Shown here one piece after another: positions 1 to 5,099 of a stretch of DNA of 5,099 nt. The DNA is from an uncultured Alistipes sp. (GTDB lineage Bacteria; Bacteroidota; Bacteroidia; Bacteroidales; Rikenellaceae), in assembly GCA_900552955.1 (NCBI GenBank), contig USBO01000130.1, positions 1 through 5,099 on the forward strand. The letters run 5' to 3'. The translations under genes and the position numbers were made by a program. The notes under the pieces are model-generated. The model searched no databases. It saw only the letters and a program-made list of their open reading frames with translations, and was not told the DNA's origin. Each line of letters starts with the position of its first letter. Positions within the stretch are counted from its first letter, which is position 1.

Positions 1-234
1 GCGCTGCTGATCTCCGCCCGCGAGCCGAACCATCACCATCAGATAGCGAGGCACGCACTGTATGTGGCGCATCATGGCGGGGATGTCGGCGAAGACGCGG
101 CGGTTCTTGCGCTGCAGGACGTAGCGTGCGCAGTCGGTCGTGACGATGTAGGTGTCGTTGATGAATCCTTCGCCCAGCGCGGCGATCGTTCGGACGGCGC
201 CGTCGAGACGGAATTGTTCGGCGATTCGTTGCAT
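1..234 (-). CDS. Phosphotransferase of the APH/NahK-like family, N-terminal 78 residues (3' end outside window)
   Basis: The ATG at 232-234 opens a frame that stays open to the window edge, giving 78 residues of what is usually a protein of roughly 360. The visible part has the start typical of Bacteroidota aminoglycoside-phosphotransferase-fold kinases: an opening F-x-L-x-G-x-V segment (residues 8-14), the nucleotide-loop-like ALGEGFINDTYIV (19-31), then YVLQRKN (38-44) and VFADIPAMM (47-55). Relatives include N-acetylhexosamine 1-kinase (NahK) and many uncharacterised sugar or small-molecule kinases; catalytic HxD and DxD motifs would lie beyond the window, so the substrate cannot be named. 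There is no signal peptide, so it should be cytoplasmic. The start is supported by a promoter about 35 bp upstream and by the absence of homologous-looking sequence before the ATG. No Shine-Dalgarno is visible, as is usual in this phylum. It is not evidence for antibiotic resistance. Confidence 0.8.
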   Translation of the reverse strand, partial: MQRIAEQFRLDGAVRTIAALGEGFINDTYIVTTDCARYVLQRKNRRVFADIPAMMRHIQCVPRYLMVMVRLAGGDQQR

Positions 235-358
235 GCGTAAATCGTATTCGGAGTTTCTGTTCGGCAAGTTAAAGATAGCGAAAGTTCGCGGTTCATGCAA
301 ATTTTTTCAGGCTTCGTGCCCTCCTCCGCCTCCGATGAACCGTCCGGCCCCTCCTCGA
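235..358 (-). other. Intergenic region between regulator and kinase; no clear terminator
   Basis: This 124-bp gap holds the kinase promoter and its short leader. The part next to the regulator stop codon (about 318-358) is purine-rich on the minus strand, with GAGGAGGG occurring twice (around 350-357 and 319-326), and forms only weak stems. The only short stem (GGC/GCC at 310-320) is followed by an A-run on the minus strand instead of a T-run. I therefore see no intrinsic terminator for the regulator gene, and read-through into the kinase gene is possible. Confidence 0.5.
270..301 (-). promoter_or_regulatory. Bacteroidota-type promoter of the kinase gene
   Basis: Read on the minus strand, TTTG (301-298) is followed by 20 bp and then TATCTTTA (277-270). 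This matches the Bacteroidota sigma-ABfr consensus TTTG / TAnnTTTG in 11 of 12 informative or spaced positions, with A in place of the final G. Transcription would begin near 263, giving a leader of about 30 nt before the ATG at 234. It lies inside the 124-bp gap after the DUF6377 regulator gene, so the kinase can be transcribed independently of it. Confidence 0.7.
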
Positions 359-2026
359 TCAGGCGTGTTGCGCGGGTACCGCACCCGGGATGCCGATGCG
401 GCGGATCGCGTCGTCGAAGGTGTTGCGGTCTCCCCGTGCCGCGTTGCGCAGTTGAGCGCGGTAGGTGTGGATCGTCGCCACAGAGCAGTTGAGGATCGCG
501 GCGATCTCGGTGCTGCGGGCCACACCCAGCCGGATGAGCGCCAGAATGCGCAGTTCGGTGTTGAGCGCCTGCGGTTGGCGCAGAACGAATTGCTCCTCTT
601 CGGTCATCAGTCCGTTGACGTGCGTCACGAAGTCGGGAAAGAGATGGAGGAAGGTTTCGTCGAACATCGACAGAAACTCCTTGTACTCGGCGTCCGAAGG
701 GTTCTTTGCCCGCATCTCGCGCAGCATGGCGGCCAGTCCCGCATCTTTGGAGACCTTGAGCAGGTACTTCCGGTAGGAATTGATCTTCAGAATATAACGC
801 GAACAGAGATTGAGGTAGTGCCCCACGTATTCGTCCTTGATGCTGTTGGCGTCGCGCAGTTCGCCGTTGATCTGCCGGATGCGCCGGTTCTGCTGTTCGA
901 TGTCGCGGTTGAACTGCTGGAGCTGGCGGTTCATCTCCAGACGGCTGGCACTGATCTGCCGGATCTTGCGGTAGTAGCCCAGAATCGTGAAGAAACTGCC
1001 TAACAGAACGATGACCAACAGACTCACCACGACGGTCACGTAACTCATCGCCCGTCGCCTGGCGTCGAGCGATTCGATGTAGGCGCCGGCGATCTGCTGC
1101 ACCATCTCCGACGACTGCTGCATCCGCGCGCGGAAGTTGCAGTAAAGCGCATCCTCCATCGAACAGTTGATGTAGCGGTTGGCGCGGGCCACGTCGCCCT
1201 CCTCGAGCAGCATTGCCGCGAGGGTGTAGAGCGCCAGTCCTTCGCGCACGGGGGTGCGCAGGTCGTCGATCGAAGCGCGGATCAGACACTCCTTGCGGCG
1301 GTCGGTGTCGCCGAGCCGTTTGTAGATGTTCGACAGCGCGTAGGCGACCATCGCCCGCTGATGGATGTCGTCGATGCCGGCCTCGTATTCGGGGAGAAGA
1401 ATGGCCAGCGCCTCCTCGGGCCGGCCGGCGCTGTTGAGGAGATTGGCATCGAGCCGTTTGCGCGAGAGACTCCCCTCGGGGAAGCTTTCGGTGTAGAGCC
1501 GATCGTAGAGCCGGATCGAATCGTCGTACCGTTTGCGATGCCTGCGGTGCGCGGTGTCGCGCAGGTTGCGCAGCAGCGAACGATAGAGCCCGTAGTAGGC
1601 GGACATGTCGCGCTGTGCGCGGTCGGTGGTGTCGACCTGTTGCAGGATACGGCTCGCCTCGCCGTACATGCCGCCGTCGTAGAGCGTGCGCGCCAGATAG
1701 ATGCGGGCGTTGTCGGCGGCGGCCGCGCGGCCGTGGCGCTCGGCCTGTGCGAGCATGCGGTGCGCGTAGCGGTTGGCCGAGTCGACGTTGAAGTTCAGAT
1801 ACTCCTTGTAGATGCCCGACAGGATGCCGATGCGGCGGTCGGCGTTCTGCGTCGTGTCGAATTCGCGGAGAAGGTTTTCGACGCGTCGGGCCTTCATGCA
1901 GTTGAAGTCGTCGCGCTGCTCGATGACGCGGTCGAGCTCTTCGAGCGCCTGTTGGGGGCGGTCGTTGCGCACGGTGCATCCGGCGAGTAGGACGAGCAGC
2001 AGGGTGAATAGGTAGGGTGGTTTCAT
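359..2026 (-). CDS. DUF6377-family membrane-spanning transcriptional regulator
   Basis: This 555-residue protein is probably a sensor-regulator that links a periplasmic signal to transcription. Residues 1-17 form a hydrophobic signal ending in a lipobox (LLAGC, Cys17). Residues ~25-320 are helical with TPR-like repeats (for example NLLNSAGRPEEALAILLPEY, 195-214, and a second repeat near 225-252). One strong membrane helix spans ~328-350, followed by a Q/N/R-rich coiled coil (~356-395). The DUF6377 signature begins at IKDEYVGHYLNLCSRYI (396-412), continues through FDETFLHLFPDFV (455-467) and ends in a LuxR-like helix-turn-helix, LNTELRILALIRLG (488-501) plus STEIAAILNCSVATIHTYR (505-523). The family occurs widely in Bacteroidota, often near SusC/SusD genes, but few members have known ligands. 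The ATG at 2026 is supported by the signal peptide and by a promoter ~40 bp upstream. It has its own promoter and lies downstream of the SusD operon; regulation of that operon is inferred from position only. Confidence 0.88.
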   Translation of the reverse strand: MKPPYLFTLLLVLLAGCTVRNDRPQQALEELDRVIEQRDDFNCMKARRVENLLREFDTTQNADRRIGILSGIYKEYLNFNVDSANRYAHRMLAQAERHGRAAAADNARIYLARTLYDGGMYGEASRILQQVDTTDRAQRDMSAYYGLYRSLLRNLRDTAHRRHRKRYDDSIRLYDRLYTESFPEGSLSRKRLDANLLNSAGRPEEALAILLPEYEAGIDDIHQRAMVAYALSNIYKRLGDTDRRKECLIRASIDDLRTPVREGLALYTLAAMLLEEGDVARANRYINCSMEDALYCNFRARMQQSSEMVQQIAGAYIESLDARRRAMSYVTVVVSLLVIVLLGSFFTILGYYRKIRQISASRLEMNRQLQQFNRDIEQQNRRIRQINGELRDANSIKDEYVGHYLNLCSRYILKINSYRKYLLKVSKDAGLAAMLREMRAKNPSDAEYKEFLSMFDETFLHLFPDFVTHVNGLMTEEEQFVLRQPQALNTELRILALIRLGVARSTEIAAILNCSVATIHTYRAQLRNAARGDRNTFDDAIRRIGIPGAVPAQHA

Positions 2027-2063
2027 CGGGTCGGTAGCGTGTCTCGGGAGTGGAAACGCAATG

Positions 2064-2094
2064 TAAATTTAAGTCAAATCGGGCAATGGACAAA
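2064..2094 (-). promoter_or_regulatory. Bacteroidota-type promoter of the DUF6377 regulator
   Basis: On the minus strand TTTG (2094-2091) is followed by exactly 19 bp and TAAATTTA (2071-2064). This matches TTTG-N19-TAnnTTTG except that the last G is A. The segment is a conspicuous AT-rich island in a GC-rich neighbourhood. The predicted start near 2057 leaves a leader of about 30 nt before the ATG at 2026. There is no Shine-Dalgarno-like sequence in the leader. Confidence 0.75.
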
Positions 2095-2137
2095 ATTTTT
2101 GTGCCCTCTATCGCGGATCGGGCCGTTTCGGGGCAGG

Positions 2138-2172
2138 AAAATGCACGATCGCCGTGTCCGGGCGATCGTGCA
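2138..2172 (-). terminator. Intrinsic terminator of the SusD-phosphoesterase operon
   Basis: A perfect 12-bp inverted repeat (arms 2142-2153 and 2161-2172, TGCACGATCGCC and its complement) encloses a 7-nt loop. On the minus strand it is followed directly by TTTT (2141-2138). It lies about 60 nt after the phosphoesterase stop codon. The plus-strand side has no T-run, so termination is expected for minus-strand transcripts only. It separates the upstream operon from the regulator promoter about 45 bp further on. Confidence 0.8.
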
Positions 2173-2181
2173 CTGCCGTCT

Positions 2182-2231
2182 GCCGGACGCTCGTCCGGCT
2201 TCACGCCCGCCCCGGGCGGACGAAGCTCGTC
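2182..2231 (-). repeat. Three small tandem hairpins after the phosphoesterase stop
   Basis: Three further perfect inverted repeats precede the terminator in transcript order. They are GACGA/TCGTC (2219-2223 with 2227-2231, loop 3, overlapping the stop codon), CGCCCG/CGGGCG (2204-2209 with 2213-2218, loop 3) and GCCGGAC/GTCCGGC (2182-2188 with 2193-2199, loop 4). None has a T-run after it. They may fold at the 3' end of the operon mRNA and protect it from exonucleases, or may simply reflect GC-rich sequence. Confidence 0.45.
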
Positions 2232-3825
2232 AGCGCTCCGGCGCTTCGGTCGAAAAGTCGTCGTCGGGGATGAGCTGATCCGACGAGTAGACGTTGCCGT
2301 AGGGATCCGTCGCCTCGACGCGTATGTTCTTCGCTTCGGGGTTCTTCAGCGTGTACTTGTAGAGGTGCCAGCAGGTCGCGCTGGCGGCTTGCTGCCTGAC
2401 CCCGACGGTGTATCCCCAGATCCAGTAGTCGCCGTGTCCGTCGATGCGCGTCAGCGGCCGGTCGGTGGGCGTACCGTCCTCGAAGACACGGAACGTCCAG
2501 TCGTCGGCCGCGAAAAAGATGTTGGCGACGATCTCGTTCTGCGTGTATTCATAGGTGTAGCGCGCGTACGGTCCGCCGTAGGTGGCGTTGCCGCGATAGA
2601 GGCGCATCTGAAACGAACGGTCGCGGTTCGTCCCCTTGAAGTAAGCGTTGACGGTCTTCGTGCCGTCGAACTCGAACACGTAGTAGCCGTTGGGGATGCC
2701 GTCGTTGGAGTGGTTGGTACGCCAGAAGAATCCGCAGGCGGTGCTCAGAACGTATTCGCGCATGCCGTAGGAGTTGACCCAATGACGCGTGGTGTGGGTG
2801 TGTCCGGCCATGGCCGTGGGTTCGGCGTAGGGTTGCAGCTGATCGAAGATGGCACGGGCGTTTTCGGCGTCGAAGTTGTTGTAGATCGGCGCGTGATAGC
2901 AGACGATGATCCGTTTGTCGTGAGGCACGAATTTCAGGTCCTCGCGCAGCCAGTTGACCTCTTCGACGGTGAATCCCTTGTTGTAGCCCGAGACCGTCGA
3001 TTTGTAGAAGCGCAGGTCGTCGAGCACGACGAAGTGCACGTCGCCGACGTTGAACGAGAAGTAGAGCGGGCCCATGATGTTCTCGAACGTGCCGCCCGTG
3101 AAGTCGAGCTTGTCCTTGTCGTGGTTGCCGATCGCGCAGTAGATCGGGATGCCCGAGGCGCCCATCGCCGATTTCATCTTGGTCAGCCGTTCGCCCGGTG
3201 CGGCGGGGTTGTCGATGCCGATGATGTCGCCCAGGGCCAGTCCGACGATCGTTTTGCCGGCGTGACGTTTCAGTTCGGCTTTGATGTCTTCGATCGTCTC
3301 GTTGCGGAAGCGTTGCACGTGGGCGTCGTTGTCGGGCTGCGGATCGCCCATGGCCACCAGGACGAACCGCTTGTCGTCCTGCGCGCGTTTGTGCAGTGTG
3401 AAGTCGACGCGAAAAGGCGTGGAGTTGCTGCCCGTGAGCGATTTCGAGGGCTTGTAGAAGAGCGGATACGAGCCGAAACCCTCCTGCCCGGGCGCTTCAT
3501 AGCCCGACGGCATCGAGAGATAGGCGTACTTCGACGAACGGTGGCGCTTGATCTGATAGACGCCCCTGTCGTCGGTGGCGGCGCAGGCGTAGCCGTCGGA
3601 GACGACAACCCCCTCCAGGGGGTTGCCGTCCGTGTCGGCCACAAGTCCGTAGAGTGTCATGCCCTCGGCCGGTGCGATGTCGGAAGGCTCGGTCGGTGCG
3701 ACCGGCTTCTCGGGCGCCGTCTTGTCGGGCGCCGGCGCGTCGTCGGATTTTCCGCAGGAGATGCCGAGCAGAAGGGCCGCGCCGGCGACGAGGAGGGAAC
3801 GGTGGATGTGACTCGTGATGTTCAT
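2230..3825 (-). CDS. Lipoprotein calcineurin-like metallophosphoesterase (MetallophosN-Metallophos-MetallophosC)
   Basis: This complete 531-residue protein is predicted to hydrolyse a phosphate mono- or diester outside the cytoplasm; the substrate is unknown. Residues 1-24 are a signal peptide ending in a lipobox-like GISC (Cys24). The next residues, GKSDD, resemble the acidic export signal of Bacteroidota surface lipoproteins, and a Pro/Ala-rich linker follows (~30-54). An Ig-like MetallophosN domain (~56-145) contains DGNPLEGVVVSDGY and MPSGYE. The catalytic core (~152-395) shows GDPQ (160-163), GD (199-200), GNHD (233-236), YHAP with His311, and GHTH (341-344), so the metal ligands look intact; Q replaces H in the first motif, as in other DPQ-type members. 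The MetallophosC domain covers ~400-520. Length is normal for the family. Its ATG lies 18 bp after the susD-like stop without a Shine-Dalgarno, which implies a shared transcript. The hairpin cluster and terminator follow. Family call is firm; role in the locus is inferred. Confidence 0.92.
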   Translation of the reverse strand: MNITSHIHRSLLVAGAALLLGISCGKSDDAPAPDKTAPEKPVAPTEPSDIAPAEGMTLYGLVADTDGNPLEGVVVSDGYACAATDDRGVYQIKRHRSSKYAYLSMPSGYEAPGQEGFGSYPLFYKPSKSLTGSNSTPFRVDFTLHKRAQDDKRFVLVAMGDPQPDNDAHVQRFRNETIEDIKAELKRHAGKTIVGLALGDIIGIDNPAAPGERLTKMKSAMGASGIPIYCAIGNHDKDKLDFTGGTFENIMGPLYFSFNVGDVHFVVLDDLRFYKSTVSGYNKGFTVEEVNWLREDLKFVPHDKRIIVCYHAPIYNNFDAENARAIFDQLQPYAEPTAMAGHTHTTRHWVNSYGMREYVLSTACGFFWRTNHSNDGIPNGYYVFEFDGTKTVNAYFKGTNRDRSFQMRLYRGNATYGGPYARYTYEYTQNEIVANIFFAADDWTFRVFEDGTPTDRPLTRIDGHGDYWIWGYTVGVRQQAASATCWHLYKYTLKNPEAKNIRVEATDPYGNVYSSDQLIPDDDFSTEAPER

Positions 3826-3843
3826 TTGTGCGTAGTTCGTTTG

Positions 3844-5099
3844 TTACCAGTTGGGATTCTGCGCGATGCCGGCTTTCTGCAACTCGTCGATCGGGATCGG
3901 GAAGAGATAGTGCTTGTCGCTGAAGACGCGGTCTTCGACCCAGAATCGCTGCATCTTGTACTTCTTGCCTCCCACGACGATCTTGCCGTTGGCGTCTTCG
4001 ACCGGCCGCATGCCGCAGATGCGGTGCTGCGTCTTGGGATAGGCGCCGTATTCGGCGAAGTAACGGCGGGCCTTTTCGTCGTTGGTCGGTTCGGGCAGGG
4101 CGTTCCACTGCTGTTCGTGCGAGAGCTCGCGCGGGCTGGTGGGCTCCAGATAGAGACGGCACTGCCAGAAGCGGCATTTCTCGTGATAGAGCTCCACGCG
4201 CCTTTCGCGTGCGATGTAGTCGAGCATCAGTTCGCGGTCGTTCATCGTCGCGGGCGGCATCTTGGCCATGAACGAACGCTGGCGGATGGCGTTCACGGCG
4301 TCGTACACCTGCTGGTCGGGGCCCGTGGTGCGGGTGACGGCCTCGGCCCAGATCAGGTGGATGGCGGCCAGACGGATCAGCGGCGGGCAGCTAAGATAGC
4401 CTGCGCCCGAACCGGCGGATTTGTTGTGGCTGCCGTCGATGAACTTGCGCAGGAAGTAGCCCGTGGTGGTGGAGTTGGCGGCGTTGAGCTTGTCGGTGCC
4501 CGAGGCCAGGTTGATGCTGACGTTCTTGAACACCGAGCCGTGGTAGGTCACGTCGCGGTAGAATCGCGGGTCGCGGTTGACGTAGGGGTTCTCGTCGTCG
4601 TAGGCGCGCGCCATGTCGGTCTCGCTGATGAGGTTGCCGTAGAGCCCGCGGTGATTCGCTTTGAGGGCGTAGATCGGATAGCCGTAGCCGTCGGGCCCGA
4701 TCACTTCGTATTCGTCGACCTGGTCCTGCGTCGGCATTTCGCGTCCGCCGCCGCTGGCCGAAGGCGGGTAGTTGTCGCCCCACCATCCGGCCGACTTGTC
4801 GCGCAGCACGAACCAGATCCATTCGGTCTTCATCGCCGTCGAGTTGTCGGAGATGAAGAGCTCCCACAGACGGCTGTGCACCATCGAACCGTTGGTGTTC
4901 TGACCCAGACGGTCGGTGTAGACGCCCTGCGGCGAACCTTCGAAGAGCGCGTAGCGGGGCGTGCCGTTGACCGTGAAGTTCATCACCTCCTCGCAGGCTT
5001 TGCGGGCGGCCGTCCAGCGCAGGGCGAAGTAGCGCTTGTTGTAGGGGTAGGTTTTGCGGGTGGAGCGCGGGATAGTAGTGGGGGGTATGAGATTCGTTT
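3844..5099 (-). CDS. SusD/RagB-family nutrient-binding outer-membrane lipoprotein (5' end outside window)
   Basis: The frame is open from the TAA at 3844-3846 to the window edge, giving 417 C-terminal residues; the signal peptide and first part lie outside. A GTG/ATG pair at 4981-4986 is internal, because good SusD-like sequence (NKRYFALRWTAARKACEEV) precedes it. Family hallmarks in order are RDPRFYRDV (near 4560), GYFLRKFID (near 4450), the helix PPLIRLAAIHLIWAEAV (near 4360), IARERRVELYHEKCRFW (4165-4212), YLFPIPIDEL (near 3900) and the terminal QNPNW. SusD proteins sit on the cell surface as lids over SusC TonB-dependent channels and bind oligosaccharides or other ligands. The aromatic-rich segment WIWFVLRDKSAGWW (around 4777-4818) could contact ligand, but this is a guess. 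It is followed after 18 bp by the phosphoesterase gene, and a susC gene is expected just upstream. The C-terminal RFWQCRLY departs mildly from the common RFWDLRRW. Ligand not predictable. Confidence 0.93.
   Translation of the reverse strand, partial: TNLIPPTTIPRSTRKTYPYNKRYFALRWTAARKACEEVMNFTVNGTPRYALFEGSPQGVYTDRLGQNTNGSMVHSRLWELFISDNSTAMKTEWIWFVLRDKSAGWWGDNYPPSASGGGREMPTQDQVDEYEVIGPDGYGYPIYALKANHRGLYGNLISETDMARAYDDENPYVNRDPRFYRDVTYHGSVFKNVSINLASGTDKLNAANSTTTGYFLRKFIDGSHNKSAGSGAGYLSCPPLIRLAAIHLIWAEAVTRTTGPDQQVYDAVNAIRQRSFMAKMPPATMNDRELMLDYIARERRVELYHEKCRFWQCRLYLEPTSPRELSHEQQWNALPEPTNDEKARRYFAEYGAYPKTQHRICGMRPVEDANGKIVVGGKKYKMQRFWVEDRVFSDKHYLFPIPIDELQKAGIAQNPNW

Noticed and set aside
1..234. 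Aminoglycoside resistance gene
   Set aside because: The fragment resembles the broad APH-fold kinase superfamily and specifically the NahK-like Bacteroidota group. Nothing visible indicates an aminoglycoside substrate or a mobile context.
301..320. Short stem with a nearby homopolymer run as terminator of the regulator gene
   Set aside because: The stem is only 3-4 bp and on the transcribed minus strand it is followed by A residues, not T residues.
152..1990. Several plus-strand open frames (152-1003, 1361-1990 and smaller ones) opposite the regulator gene
   Set aside because: They are antisense to a well-supported coding sequence and their translations show no recognisable family. No plus-strand promoter or ribosome-binding site supports them.
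72..2204. Very long minus-strand open frame overlapping the regulator gene, its promoter and the kinase start
   Set aside because: Its translation is dominated by Arg, Pro, His and Ala with no domain, and it runs through two promoters and the terminator region. The other frame gives a full DUF6377 protein, so this is a GC-driven shadow.
3497..4177. Minus-strand frame bridging the SusD-like and phosphoesterase genes
   Set aside because: It crosses the stop of one convincing gene and the start of another in a different frame and has a low-complexity Arg/Pro-rich composition, so it is a shadow.
4981..4986. GTG/ATG as the true start of the SusD-like gene
   Set aside because: The same frame stays open upstream to the window edge with SusD-like sequence, and there is no signal peptide after this position. 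The protein would also lack the N-terminal part of the family.
1..5099. Mobile element, CRISPR array, tRNA or riboswitch
   Set aside because: I found no transposase or integrase coding sequence, spaced direct repeats, cloverleaf or known aptamer. Both gaps without genes (235-358 and 2027-2229) are accounted for by promoters, leaders and hairpins.

Overview
The window looks like part of a GC-rich Bacteroidota genome, most likely a gut Rikenellaceae/Alistipes-type organism. The phylum call rests on a SusD-family lipoprotein gene, a DUF6377-type membrane regulator, promoters of the Bacteroidota form (TTTG, 19-20 bp, TAnnTTT), lipobox signal peptides and starts without a Shine-Dalgarno sequence. 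The genus is inferred only from these families and the GC content as judged by eye.

All four genes lie on the minus strand, so transcription runs from high to low coordinates. At the high end (3844-5099) is the 3' portion of a SusD-like outer-membrane glycan-binding lipoprotein gene whose start lies outside the window. Only 18 bp after its stop, a complete lipoprotein metallophosphoesterase begins (2230-3825; MetallophosN, calcineurin-like and MetallophosC domains). The two genes are almost certainly co-transcribed, probably behind a susC gene beyond the window edge. The operon ends in a cluster of hairpins (2142-2231); the last is a perfect 12-bp stem followed by a T-run and is the likely terminator.

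A separate transcription unit follows, with a clear Bacteroidota promoter at 2064-2094. It drives a 555-residue DUF6377 regulator (359-2026): signal peptide or lipobox, periplasmic helical/TPR-like sensor, one membrane helix, coiled coil and a cytoplasmic LuxR-like helix-turn-helix. After it, a second near-consensus promoter (270-301) precedes the 5' end of a phosphotransferase of the APH/N-acetylhexosamine-kinase-like superfamily (1-234), which runs off the low end.

Together this looks like a small polysaccharide-utilization-type locus. A SusD binder captures a ligand, a probably surface-exposed phosphoesterase may remove a phosphate or phosphodiester group, and a nearby membrane-spanning regulator is a candidate controller. 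Whether the kinase belongs to the same pathway is open. No RNA gene, CRISPR array, insertion sequence or attachment site was seen. The families are known; the less ordinary points are the phosphoesterase as the only visible enzyme of a Sus-type operon, the doubly anchored regulator, the tandem hairpins and the matched pair of promoters.
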